Shown here one piece after another: positions 13,976 to 25,292 of a stretch of 27,156 nt of DNA. Numbering within the stretch: position 1 is the stretch's first letter; every line of letters begins with the position of its first letter. The stretch is from Zygnema cylindricum (lineage: Eukaryota; Streptophyta; Zygnematophyceae; Zygnematales; Zygnemataceae). The position numbers and the translations under genes were made by a program. The notes below the pieces were generated by a model, which ran no database searches, was not told the origin of the DNA, and saw only the letters and a list, made by a program, of their open reading frames with translations. The stretch spans positions 1 through 27,156 of the forward strand of contig JBBHKE010000134.1 in assembly GCA_037447655.1 (NCBI GenBank), in the 5' to 3' direction.

Positions 13976-14400
13976 TGAGGGGTGGGTCTTCGTACGGCTT
14001 TTGTACATTATTTCCGTGTTAAAGCTGTACAAACTCCCACCTCGCATCAAATATAATGCGATGATTTTGTCGGTCCCAGAACGATATATCAAGAACTTGA
14101 ACTGTTCGATATTAATTTTAAGTATCCTGTCTATCGTGACCACAAAACTGACCGATACTTAAAACTAAAAAAATAGGGTATAACATGTATCGCCACGATA
14201 AGGTTTTTTCTCCCCACTTTCAGTTTTATGATCCGATTTCTGTTTGGACTTCGGTGCCGCTAAATCGGATAGTAAGAATCCTAACTGTCCATGGTAACCC
14301 GACAAGTGTGCACGGGGACTTGATGAAAGTGCACAAGTGTGCACCGTGAAAACACTTCACGCTAATAATGAAGCTTCAACTTGGAACTTTTGTAGGCCGC

Positions 14401-14756
14401 CTTTAGTTTAGCCTTTGACTATATGGGGGTCGCTTCCTCCATTAAGATTTAGGATTTGGAATCCTCCTTAAATCCTCAAATTCTTTTTCTGTTAGAAAAT
14501 TGAGGGCCTTTTTCTTATTTGTGCTGTCTAATTACAACTCTATCCTAGTTTTCTTCTCTTCAATCTCTGCATTCGTTGACGAACAATCTTTCTAACTAAT
14601 CTCTCTAAAATCACACTACAGCTTTTCTTTCTCCTTCGCAATACTTTCAAAGCTTTGGTTTAGCTTCAAAAGAAATCTTTGCGCCATAACTTAATAACTC
14701 GAATTCTATTTCTGTACCGTCTTCATCTTCCTCTTCCTCTTCATTGGAAGGCAACC
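14401..14756 (+). promoter_or_regulatory. Promoter and 5' leader region of SPB1
   Basis: This 356-base stretch has no transposon. It becomes pyrimidine-rich toward the gene (CTTCATCTTCCTCTTCCTCT at 14720-14739), typical of a leader. A short upstream frame begins at the ATG near 14423 (ATGGGGGTCGCTTCC) and stops after nine codons. I cannot place a TATA box or start site with confidence. Confidence 0.35.
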
Positions 14757-17700
14757 ATGGGGAAAACTAAGACGTCCGGAAAGGGTCGTTTGGATAAGTT
14801 TTACTATCTTGCAAAGGAACAAGGCTATCGGTCTCGTGCCGCTTTCAAGCTAGTACAACTTAACCGCAAGTATCAGTTTCTTGAAAACTCTCGGTCTCTG
14901 TTGGATCTCTGTGCAGCCCCTGGAGGATGGTTGCAGGTTTATCTCGACTACCATTCTTAATTATGTTAGATTGTTCTTACTGTTCTTACTGTTATTTCTG
15001 TTCTATTCTGTCCTGCTCTTGCTTTCTTATTGTTCTCACTGTTCTTATTCAGCTGTTTTTTGATTTCTTTTAACTGTTTCTTTAGCAGTGCTGATAAAAA
15101 AATTAGCGTAACAATCCCTAGAATACGCTTCTCGATTACTCTGTGCATCGTTGTCAGCGTCAAGGAATTACTAGTGTTAAGGAATTATAAGCGCGGGGTT
15201 TATGTTGTGAATTCTTATTCAGGTCCAGATGACATGGCTGATCCTGAAAGCTTTAAAGAATTAGCGCTAAGAATAAAATCTCAGAGACATTTATACTATT
15301 CTAGATTCGAGGGGTAAAATTTAGGGGCATCGATATGGTTTCAATGACGCTTATAACGATACACGGTGCACCATTCTTATATTTTTTAACCATTTATTTA
15401 GAATCGATGAGAAAAAAGTACCGTTGTAGCTTAGCAAACCGTAGAATATGGCACCATTTTTTTTTACAGACACTGTTTTTTTTGTTTACGAGAAGAGGAT
15501 AGTACTGTTTATTTTAGCAGTGATGAGAGAAATTACTTCTGACATGCAATTTAGCAAACCCTAAATTATGGTTTTCGTTTGTTCGTTTTTGTTGAGTGTT
15601 GAACTCTCTTAAAGGCTGATGACACCAGCATAACTTATATAAGGTGTGTCACGAATTGCAGGGTATTGGTTCTTGTTTGGCCTCGACTTCTGGTGTTTAA
15701 AGAAGCTACACAGTAGTATAGAAACTATTGCGTGGGGTCTGTATAAATGTATATAATTTTAATTCAGTTCCGACGGACGTGGCTGATTCTGAACGTTTAA
15801 AGAGTTAGCAGTAAGGAGAGAGCAATGTGTCATTGATACTATTTTAGGTTGGAGGGGTAAGATTTAGGGCATCGATATATTGCCATTGACACTAATAGGC
15901 ATACACGCTGTACCATGTGATCCTGTTACTTGTTAAAAAACCCTAAAAAATCCTGAAAAACACCCTTAAAAAGCTCTATTATTAACCTTAATAACCCTAA
16001 ATACCCTAAAAAACCCTGAAACTAAAAAGCCCTAATACCTTAAAATACTGACATTGTTTGATTTTTATTTACTATGCAGGTGGCTGTGAAGTATATGCCC
16101 GTTGGGAGTCTGGTAGTGGGAGTAGATCTTGTGCCGATTCGAGCGATTCGAGGAGTGACCTCCTTCACCGGAGATATTACCACGGCCAAATGTCGGGCTG
16201 AGATTAAAAAAATTCTCAAGGTGATTATGTCACTTACTTTGTTTTTAAGGTGATTATGTCGCCAATTTGCTTATATATTTCTTAAGGTGGTTATGTCGCC
16301 TCCTTTTTTTGGTCGTAGGGTAATTTTACAAGCTCTATTGTTGGCATTACTGCCCAGTAATAAAAGAAATTGTTCTGAAAATTTTACTATTTTGTAACAT
16401 AATCCCACAGTTTCCTGTATGATTACTGTCATTACTGGTCAGGAACACGAGTAGTTGCGCTTATATAATTTCCATGTTAGTGTAAACAACACAATGCCTT
16501 GTTTGCAGATAGTCCCATTTTAGGATGGGGTACTTTCTCTCTGTTCACCATCGGGACTTAAGTACAGCATGGCCTTGTTTTCGGTTGTGGTCAAAGTTTA
16601 AATTAGACTTACATTGCAATTAGTACACTTACATTGTGTAAATTTGAACGCAGGGAGCGATTTCAGTTGTGGTCATTCATGATGGCAAAAGACTTGTAGT
16701 AGACTGCAGTCAAAATTTTAAATTAGTCTTATATTTGACTTCTACCCTTGTGTTATTTGACTGCAGGAGGGGATTTTATTTATGATGGCAAAATACTTTT
16801 ATCAGACAAGTACAGAAAGTAGACTTACCTTTGGCGTATGTGGTGTGTTATTTTGAGTGCAGGGGGGTATTTTAGATGTGGTCATTCATGATGGATCGCC
16901 AAATGTTGGTGGAGCGTGGGCAAAGGAGGCCCTTACTCAGGCGGCTCTTTCACTCGATGCCCTTAAACTTGCTTGTGAATTTTTGAGGCCGGGAGGCACA
17001 TTTGTCTCGAAGGTAAATAGGAAATGGTTGTAAACGGTTAGCTGCTGTTTGGATTTTGTTTGTCGTTTGTTTGATGTTTGATGGCTGTTTGGTTTTTTGG
17101 TCGTTTTGTACTCCGGATAGGATTATGGCAATCCTTCATTGTAGCCTTTTGTGATGTGTAGTCAATTTACTGGAATTTTTTCTATTTCATGTAGTAACAT
17201 GTAGAAAAATAAGCATTTCACTGTTCTGCAACTTCTTGTCAAAGTTTATGAATGTCCTTGGAAAAGCGGAACTTAAATGCTTTCGAGTTGTTGTTGTTGT
17301 TGCTCTAACAGTCAAGCTTACAACTCAATTTTGGTGATCTCTCTTTGCGTACAGGTGTTTCGATCTCAGGATTATAATGCTCTATTGTACGCCTTCAAAC
17401 AGGTAGACATTTTGATTTTACCTTTTTCTTTGGTAATCTCTTACCTATATATCTAGAAAATTACACTGTTGTCTCCATAACCTCCTAAGGTTTTTGCTTT
17501 TTTTTTTGCTTTGTGTTTCATATTGTTTTTGTCTTTTTTTGTTTGGAAAAGAAAGTGGCCTTCTGCGAGACTAAGACTTTGCCTATCTTACTATCGAAGC
17601 TTTACCCTTGTTTTGAGGGGGAAACCGTTCAACTTGTACAGTTTTTTTGGTTAAATTTACGTACGGTTTGCCCTAAATCTGTATGATTCACCCTCAACAC

Positions 17701-20700
17701 CAGGGCAAATTTCGTCAATGTAATTACCCTATAAGTAATTATAAGTTCAGGTTCCCTGAGCTCATAGGTTAAAATTTTGTCATCTTTATGTTTTATGCAG
17801 CTTTTTCGCAAGGTTGAGGTTACTAAGCCTATGGCGAGTCGAGCCACCTCGGCTGAAATTTATGTGATTTGTTTGGGATATTTGGCCCCTGCAAAAATTG
17901 ACCCGCGACTTTTGGATTCCCGACATGTGTTCAAGGAAGTCATTGAGCCCCCGAAGGTTAGTTTTCCTCATTCTTTTTTTCTTTGTTTTTGTTGACAAAC
18001 CTTTGACATACCCCGGGTTCATTTAGGTGTTATCGGTATTTTAATAATTATTTCACATGATAATGGATATGAACCGGTTATATGTTATTTAGTTTTCAAG
18101 GCTCTGTCAGATCTAATGCAGTTAAATATCATTTTATTTATGCAACCCAACCAAGCGTTTGCGGCTTCACCCTCTTTTATGTCTTTAAGCTTTGTAGTGT
18201 CTGCTTTTTTTTAATACAGCCCTTAAGGACCTTTAAAATGTTCAAACCAGTGTAAGCCTACATGTGCCCTTTCAATTTGTGCCCTCTCAGGACGACATTG
18301 CAGCACATGACGTGAACTGTTCATCGTTATTAGAGTAGTGAATTATTACACTTTATTAGAATCAAATGCCACGTGGCTTATTGTGGGCCACGTATCTAAT
18401 TAGTGTTATTGATGACAAATCATATGATTATGAGTAAAAAAATGCGCACTCAAATAAGAGTATTTTACTCTGATAGCATGTGACGTAGTTTAGTGACGGT
18501 AGCATGTGTTTTGGACCCAGCACTTCCGGTTTTGAACGATGACAATGCAAAAAATTACTTAATTCTGTTGCCCCCTAAGGGCTGGAGCCCATTAGGCCTT
18601 TCAGGCCACTGAATGGGTAGTTTTCAACGATTGGGCGGTTTATGGCTGTGGGATTATTTCTGGACTGTCAGAATCCGTCCAATCATTGAAAACAGGCATG
18701 AAATGACCGGAAAAGTGGCATAATGGTCCCAAACCCTCAAGGAAAAATCTCAAGTCGAAAGATCTGATCTGCTATTCTGTCTTGTGTCAATCATGAAAGT
18801 TTAAGGTAGAGCAATGGACCGTTTGCAAGGAGAATCTCTCTTGATTCAGTAATCTGCATGTTTGAGGGGTTAATTTTTTATGCGTTGATGAGCTATATCG
18901 AAATTGCGATAATCGTGACTAATTGACGACAAAATTGTGATACCATCGCAAAACATTTTTTTTTAAAGAGTGGTGTCATTGCTTGTCCTCAGCCGCAGGT
19001 TCCTTGATATCTTACATCATAGATTGCACGCGGTATTTTCCGTTACTGACGCCAAAATATATAGTCTTCCTCCACTCGTCAGACAGTGAAAAAAAATCCC
19101 CATTTGAGATTTTCACACGTAAGGTACAATTAAATGTACGCTACCTTTAAGTGTGTGTGTCAGGCACCTATAGTAAGGTACATATAACGCCTTTGTACAA
19201 TCATTTTTTACGGATAATCGCGATGTCAATAATTTTTGGCAAATTCAATAATTATCGACATCAAGGCTTTCTCGATTTTGATAATGCGATCTATCAGCTT
19301 GGAATCGATCGGTACGCATCACGACGACCCACCTTCATTCATGTTTGGCACTTGGTGGTGAATGAGGTTTGACCAATTGGCTCATATTTATTTTTATACA
19401 GGCTTTTTTAGTTGCCAAGTGCATAGGTTAGTATTTCTCAATATACCTGTCCAAAGTTACGATCTTGATTGTCCAGTAGTGACGTACTGACATGAACTAG
19501 TACGTTGAGGTTGTGGCTAGCAACCTGTAACTTTTTGCCTCAAGAAAGATTTTATTCCTGTTTATAGGATCCGGAAAGGGCAGGTCAGGAAAGACTGACG
19601 AGCTGCCCATATTATGAACGACGTTTATGCATTATTTGAACATTTTCGACTTTATTTTAACACATTAAAAGTTAGTCAGTTATACGCTTGTCTATCGATG
19701 TGCATATGCCATACAAAAGTCAACATTACATGTAGGACATTTATGTCGATGTCAAATTTATATTTTCTATATTCGAGTATGAAGATTTTTCACCATCTCA
19801 ATGTTGCTAGCAGGTTGCTAGTGCATTGAAGGATGACCTTTATTGCCCAAACTGATAGCTTTTTATTCTTAAAATTTAATCCTGTGCAAGATTGTATCAA
19901 GGCATTTTTTTTGCGGTTTGTTCAAACAACATGGTCGAGAGAGCAGTTGTATAACTGAGTTCTTATCTTTATCGGAGCAGCAAGAATGGCACTCCCTGTA
20001 AAATACGATTTTGTATGTGTATCATATAGGGCCAAATTATGGAAACATTGTGGAGATTGTCGACAAAAGTTTAAAAGTTGTATAATAACCTGACCAAAAA
20101 ATAAAAGAAATCAGAGAAGTTAACCAGGTTTCGGGGCAATGGCTCTGTTCGACAGGTGGCGGATGTGCTTCACGAAGGCAAACGAAAGCGTCATCGAGAT
20201 GGGTATGTTTTTTGCCCTTTTTTTTCTAAGGGTTTATGAATGGGAATGGAGAAGGGATATCTTATGTAAGCTGTTGCGTCTCAAGAATTTGCATGTAAAA
20301 ATGTTGAGGCTTGTCAAATGAGTAGTCGAAGGATCATGTGGCCTGTTTCATAGAAACAACTGGGGGCTTCTGTTACGGCCACCATTTGTTGAAATACATT
20401 TTGTCAGGCTCAGACTATAAGGGATACCTTGGTACTTTGTCATTTGGAGATTTTTTCTTAAACTCTGCCCTTTAGGAAAGTCACTTTTTGACAGTCCATG
20501 TACATGTGTATTGCTGGGACAAAGACAAAGAGATACATGATTGTTGGTGCGTATATGTGGCAGATATGAGGAGGGGATAACTGTATTGCATAAAGAGGGA
20601 AGCGCCTCAGAGTTTATCGCAAGTGAGAAACCAGTAGATTTTTTAGGGACTTATCATGTTATTAACTTCAAAGGACCACAAGATGCCGCCTTATTGCAAA

Positions 20701-23700
20701 GCCCTGCCACGGATGATGAGGTATGAATTATCATTATTCTAGAATGTTGACCTTTTAATGATAGAAATAACCTACCATTGGAAGAACAAATGTGTGGTAG
20801 AAAACCATTGCTGACTATTTAATGATAGAAAGTAACCTACCATTTGGAAGCAAGAATGTGCAATATAAAACTAGTCATTGTCCAAGAATGCTGACCATTT
20901 AATGCAAATAGAAGTAACCTCCATTGGAAGAAAGTATGTGCAGTATAAGAAGCATCACCAATGGGCCATGGGTCGTTGTGGGAGGGATAAAGGTTGTGGC
21001 ACTCTGTGGAGATCTTCGCGTGCTTGGCAAACGAGAGTTCAAGCACCTTCTCAAGTAAGATTTTGCTTAAACAAATGTTGGTTGTTTCATCTAATATTTT
21101 TGTGAGTTTGACAGTCTTTACTTTTGGAGAGTGATTTGAATTTGCTGACTGTTGGTACTCCAAAATTTATTTTGTACTATTGTGTGCTTGACAGTGTTAC
21201 TTCTGGAGGGGTACTTCTCCAATACAGGCCTTTCTTGTGCATTGCTATTTCTTGTGCTGTTGTGTATTAGTGGCGTCAAGTCAGGGTTTGAGCCTGATAT
21301 ATTTTTTTGATAATCTGCATCCTGTATTATTTTTTATAATTTCGTTTTTTATGTCTTTGCATCAGATGTTTTACCCTGGACAAGCAGCACATGTTATTGC
21401 ATCAGAAACGAACCAGCTTGGTCTCTGAAAGTTTTGCTAAATTCCAGCTTTCTATTGCATGTTGTGAAGTAGTCTTATTGTCGGGAAACAAGGCACAATC
21501 TCAATAGTTTTAAGTTATAACTTAACACTGTTTATGTACTTTCTCTGGACTAACGGATAGATGTGTATAAGAATGTCTTGTTTACGTTGGGAAAATCTTG
21601 TGCATTGGACCAAAACGGATAGTTTTATGCCAATTCTTCTTCGTTCTAGTTTCTCGTACTGGTAAATTGTGAATTGCCTGTTTGCAAAGCATGGAGGTAA
21701 ATGTATGAATATGACACTCTTTAACTTTCTCCACTTTGCTATTTTGTGTTGACAGGTGGCGAATGCAACTGCAGAAACTATTTCCAGAGATTGCGAAAGG
21801 GGCGAAGGTTGCTAAAGAGGGTGAAAACGAGGGAGATAAGAAAGGAAAAGAGGAGGCCGATGAGGATGCACAGGATGAGGATGACAAAGAGGTCGTCCTT
21901 TTGGATGAAATGCAAGAGCTTCGTGACATAATCGAAGCAAAACAGCGGCGGAAAAAGAAAACCCTGAATAAGCGACGAGAAAAGGTGCACACCTCACATA
22001 TGGTGACGATAATTTGCTGGATTCCAATCTCAGGGTTGAATACCACTTCTGACTGGTGTAATCAATCTAGTGGGAAACAGATGTTGTCCTCCCTCATGTT
22101 TGTAGATTGCTCAGTCCAGTCGTCGTATTGTCTAGTTCTGTGTTGTTTTGTTCAGTTTGGTTCGTTTTATTATCTTCAGGGAACATCAACGAAACAGTTT
22201 GGTTCTGTGCCAATTTGTTCATGAACTATTAATGTTTTGCTTGGAATTCTGGAAAAATGCTTAATTTCACGTAAATGAGCAAACAGGACTTTTGAAGATA
22301 CATTAATATGAATATTTGTCAGCCTTCCACATGACTGAAATGGGAGATGAAGTTGAGTGTAATGAAGTTGTTTACAAAATGATTTAACCATTTAGAAACG
22401 TTTTAAAATTCATGTAGAGAAAAGCTGAAATGAACTGAATAATTTTTATTTGGACCAAAGGCGTGTGGTGAAGTGCAGCAAGGCGCTGTAAGTGAGCTTA
22501 TCATGGTTTTTGTCATAAAGGAAGCATACTGCTGCTATTAGGGCAAGGTTAATGCTAGACATTTGGAAGCATGTAAATGATATTCTACTCAAGATAAAGG
22601 GTTTCTTGGGGCCTCTGGATATTCAGGCTCGAACAAAGGCTTCAACAGGAATGCAAAATGATGCCATAGGGGATATGTATGGGGATGACGACCTCTTCAA
22701 TCTGAAAGCGATCAAGGTTCATTTTCTCATTCTCTTTCTAATCCTCTGGGAGGAAGCTTATATCTTTACAACTACTTTGCTAACTAGGTTTTTGAGCTGA
22801 GGTCTTTTTGGTACCCATCAAGGCTATGACAGTTAAAACGAGTTTTTGATGGTCCTATCTTTTTGTCCGTTCATGGCATCGGAGTACTGTGTGAATGTTT
22901 AGTAAATGCTTGTTTGATTTCCAAGTCAATTTCTGTATGTTTTACAAACAGGGTCTTCATTGTAGATTGTTTATTGTGACAGGTGTTTATAGTTGTACTG
23001 GTCAGTTTTTCTGAAGAGGCAAGTGGTTTTTTCAATCGCAGAGTACGAAACAACTTCAACATGTGACAGACAGAGATTTAGATGATGATGATGTGGAAGA
23101 AACTGATAGTAGTGAAGAGGAAAGGGAGCCAGTGGACTCAGAAGAGGACGACGAGGGTGACGAACTGGATGAGGATTCACACCGTAAAAGGTATGTAAAA
23201 GGAAAAGAGCTTCTCAATTCCGGGGAATTCTTAAGTCCAGATTTCCATGTTTAAAGTTTTTGTACAATTGTAATTGGAGTATTCAATGTGAAACTGTAAA
23301 ACAGCCACGTATGCTTATGTATTTGGGTGGTAGATATGTTTTTAATAGAGAATTGGATGGTGGACACGAGCACTCCTAAAGCAAAAGAGAAAAACAAAAT
23401 TACAGAAAGTGGTGGGCTCAAATGGGCTTGATGATACAGATATGCGAGGGAACTTGAGGAGTATTTTGACCGAGCATACGAAGAGTATAAGAAATCATCT
23501 AGTGTTAGTAGTCGTAGAAAGGCTCGAGCTCGTTTAGGAACATCTCAAGATTCTGAGTTATGGGAGGAGGCAGAGGTCCCAGCTGGTTTGGAGAGGAAGC
23601 CATACGAGGAGGAAACGAGAGAGATAGAGGAGGATGACAATCCATTGTTGGTACCTTTAACGGAAAAGCCAGATCTGGAACAGTCCAAGAAAAGGGCTGT

Positions 23701-25292
23701 GGCACATTGGTTTAGTCAAGATGTGTTTCGAGAGTTTGGAGCTGATGGACTCGGGAACAAAGAAAATGGGATAGGGAAAACCACACAAATGAGACAGAAG
23801 GTTTTGAATGGTAGCCATGGTGGGGAGGCAGGAGAAGAATCATCTGATGAGGAGGCAGAGGGTGGAGACGTGCAAGAAGGCATGAAGAGGAAGAGAGACG
23901 ACGAAGATGAGGATGAAGAGGAAGAAGATGAGGATGACGGAGAAGAAGATGAGGGTGTGGGCAAAAAGATGTACAACGCAGGTGTTGGGGGGAATGTAGA
24001 TGATGGGAATGATTTTGTGGTAGTGCCTGAAGAGGATGATAGAGATAGCGAAAGTAGTGATCTAACTTCTGGAGACGAGGACTACGACAGTGATAGTCGG
24101 GCAGAAACACTCGCTTATGCTCAGAGAATGTTGAGGAAAAAGCAGAGAGAGGAGATCATTGACGATGCGTACAACCGCTACATGTTTGACGATGTAGGCT
24201 TGCCCCAGTGGTTTGTCGATAGTGAGAAGCGATACATGCAGGCACAAAAACCAATTACTAAGGAGGAAGTGGAGGCTATTAAGGCTCAGCATCGTGCTAT
24301 AGATGCTCGACCTGTGAAGAAGGTAAGTGTCGTGAGCCCCATTTTACTGCTTGTGTGACGTATCTTGATGAGTTGAACGTGTCATTTATGCAAAGTCATT
24401 TTATGACCTTTGAGGTTGCAAAATGTGGTGGCATTTAGAGAGACTTGCTGTTGTCAGGTACTATTAGTTACATTTTTCGCGCAGTCAAAGGCGTTTGACC
24501 TTGTGATTGACCCGTTGGGTTTTTTTCTGGGGCAAGCAGTCGAAATGTAGCGGTCTTACATTTCGATCGATCGATGCCATTATTGAAAAACTGAAAGAAA
24601 TAATTATTTTTGACAGCCCAAAAAATGTTTAAGACTAGTAGCGATGGGCTGTGTAGTTTTTTACGGCTTGGTTTAAAGTAGGCACATTTTTTGTGTTTGG
24701 GTATCTGGACCCAGTCTCTTTGGGTTCTAGATCTGGAAGTTGTTTAGTTGGTGGGCAGGTTGTAGTATACCGCGAATTGCTATTAGCGTTATGAAGTAAT
24801 TAGTATGAGGAGTTCAAAAAACTGGGACCGTAGTATTCAGTGTTTCTAACGCTAATAGTGTTTCACGTTGTACTGAAACGTATTGTTTTTCTGAGTAATT
24901 TTGCAACGTTGGTTTTTTTTTTTTTTTTGCAGGTGGCAGAGGCTAAGGCACGAAAGCGTCGCGTCGCTATGAAGAAAATGGAGGCCGTGCGTCAGAAAGC
25001 AACGGCAATCGCCGATCAGCCGGACTTGAATTCACGTGCAAAGAATAAACTAATGGAACGCCTTTATAAGAATGCCGACGCGAGCAAGAAAAGAGACAGG
25101 AAACAGGAGGTTGTAGTTGCAAAGAAGGGTGCCCATGGAAATCGTGGAAAGGGGGCGAAAGGGAAAATAATGGTAGATAGACGGATGTTGGCAGATAAGA
25201 GGTCAGAGAATTCGAAACGGAAAGGGAAGGGAGGGAAAGGGAAGGGTGGGAAAATGGGAGCTGGTCCCAAGGCTAAGAAATCGAAGCGGTAG
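14757..25292 (+). CDS. SPB1: SPB1/FTSJ3-type rRNA 2'-O-methyltransferase, 13 exons, 883 residues
   Basis: This nucleolar AdoMet-dependent enzyme methylates a 2'-O-ribose in the large-subunit rRNA A-loop and is needed to mature 60S pre-ribosomes (known for yeast Spb1). Exons: 14757-14936, 16080-16220, 16863-17012, 17355-17402, 17801-17956, 20156-20202, 20564-20720, 20993-21054, 21756-21984, 22627-22716, 23042-23190, 23440-24322, 24933-25292. All have GT-AG borders; introns 6, 8 and 11 are phase 2, the rest phase 0. The FtsJ domain spans about 20-205, with AdoMet motif DLCAAPGGW (50-58) and tetrad K31, D117, K157, E192, whose spacing equals that of E. coli FtsJ. A DUF3381-like middle domain follows at about 226-390, then acidic tracts (623-642 nearly all Asp/Glu) and the conserved C-terminal domain from about 660 ([19 protein letters not shown], then GLPQWFVD). 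The tail is Lys/Gly-rich and basic. Length fits the family (about 820-850 residues). The ATG sits in CAACCATGG context. Nothing is truncated. Confidence 0.96.
15140..15371. mobile_element. Decayed F1-type element in SPB1 intron 1, copy a
   Basis: The right end GACGCTTATAACGATACACG then GTGCA and left end TGCATCGTTGTCAGCGTCAA are F1 termini. The interior contains GGGGTAAAATTTAGGGGCAT, also seen at 9751-9770 in the reference copy (GGGTAAAAATTTAGGGGTGC). Confidence 0.55.
15645..15912. mobile_element. Decayed F1-type element in SPB1 intron 1, copy b
   Basis: This is a diverged direct repeat of 15140-15371: GCGTGGGGTCTGTATAAATG, GACGGACGTGGCTGATTCTG and GGAGGGGTAAGATTTAGGGC all have counterparts in copy a. 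The right end is ACTAATAGGCATACACGCTG then TA. An additional 60-base block (TTTAGCAAACC with ATATGG/TTATGG) is duplicated at 15387-15450 and 15508-15571. Confidence 0.5.
15935..16047. repeat. Degenerate CCCTAAA-like tract in SPB1 intron 1
   Basis: About ten spaced words of the form CCCTAAA, CCCTGAAA, CCTTAATA and CCCTTAAAA lie within 113 bases. They resemble the plant-type telomere unit (TTTAGGG on the other strand) but the spacing is irregular, so simple AT-rich drift remains possible. Confidence 0.5.
16221..16862 (+). repeat. SPB1 intron 2 with triplicated donor and triplicated acceptor regions
   Basis: The donor block AAGGTGATTATGTC occurs at 16218, again at 16248, and as AAGGTGGTTATGTC at 16285. 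The acceptor plus exon-3 start occurs at 16652-16688 (GCAGGGAGCGATTTCAG then TTGTGGTCATTCATGATGG), at 16764-16792 (GCAGGAGGGGATTTTATTTA then TGATGG), and at the true site 16859-16896 (GCAGGGGGGTATTTTAGATG then TGGTCATTCATGATGG). Flanking blocks such as TTTAAATTAGACTTACATT and TTTAAATTAGTCTTATATT repeat with them. The true pair is chosen because it keeps phase 0 and restores the family sequence [15 protein letters not shown] without a gap. Confidence 0.8.
18306..18490. mobile_element. Decayed F1 miniature transposon in SPB1 intron 5
   Basis: The left end CTGTTCATCGTTATTAGAGT and right end ACTCTGATAGCATGTGACGT are imperfect inverted copies. TAATTAGTGTTATTGATGAC in the interior is an F1-type word. 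Confidence 0.55.
18584..18730. repeat. 147-base imperfect foldback with arms of about 55 bases
   Basis: The inner arms GTTTTCAACGATTGGGCGG (18620-18638) and CCGTCCAATCATTGAAAAC (18675-18693) pair with two mismatches. Pairing continues outward with bulges, from GGAGCCCATTAGGCC at 18584 to GGCATAATGGTCCC ending at 18730. The loop is about 36 bases. It could be a small foldback transposon or a hairpin RNA precursor in the intron. Confidence 0.7.
20742..20963. repeat. Tandem repeat of about 70 bases, three diverged copies, in SPB1 intron 7
   Basis: Each copy contains TTTAATGATAGAAA or TTTAATGCAAATAGAA, then GTAACCTACCATTTGGAAG or close variants, then AATGTGCAATATAA or AGTATGTGCAGTATAA. The copies begin near 20742, 20808 and 20885. 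The last copy ends about 30 bases before the acceptor of exon 8. Confidence 0.75.
24766..24872. mobile_element. Short F1 miniature transposon in SPB1 intron 12 (about 105 bases)
   Basis: The left end TATACCGCGAATTGCTATTA then GCGTTA pairs with the right end CTAACGCTAATAGTGTTTCA then CGTTGTA. Almost only the two ends remain, so this is an internally deleted copy. It stops 60 bases before the acceptor of the last exon. Confidence 0.75.

Larger units (their letters stand above)
8020..14400. other. Gene-free region built of nested inverted-repeat elements
   Basis: I find no host gene here. Open frames in this region either lie within inverted-repeat arms or lack partners. The region holds at least three repeat families: F1 copies; elements ending in GGTACGTCCCCATGTA or GGCTGCGGCCCCATGT; and elements ending in TAGTGTTGTGTATCGG. 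A stretch with many TATCGGT/ACCGATA words at 10262-10430 belongs to the last family. A 75-base inverted repeat at 8236-8310 (GTACGGCTTTCCGAG versus CTCGGAAAACCGTAC) and a G-run at 10205-10213 are further local structures. Confidence 0.6.
17957..20155 (+). other. SPB1 intron 5 (2199 bases) with several foldback elements
   Basis: It holds a decayed F1 copy (18306-18490), a long imperfect foldback (18584-18730), a hairpin around CGTAAGGTACAATTAAATGT at about 19116-19158, and a short inverted repeat GATGTCAATAATT/AATAATTATCGACATC at 19223-19263. Open frames at 19151-19372 and 19614-19829 have no domain I recognise and do not fit the SPB1 frame. No gene is supported inside. Confidence 0.65.

Noticed and set aside
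19151-19372. 73-codon frame in SPB1 intron 5 as an extra exon
   Set aside because: The DUF3381 region joins exon 5 to exon 6 in phase (EPPK then VADVL) as in homologues, leaving no room for an insert.
23712-24110. 132-codon minus-strand frame opposite SPB1 exon 12, plus a serine-rich one at 23716-23976
   Set aside because: They are antisense readings of the Asp/Glu-coding tract, whose complement avoids stops by composition.
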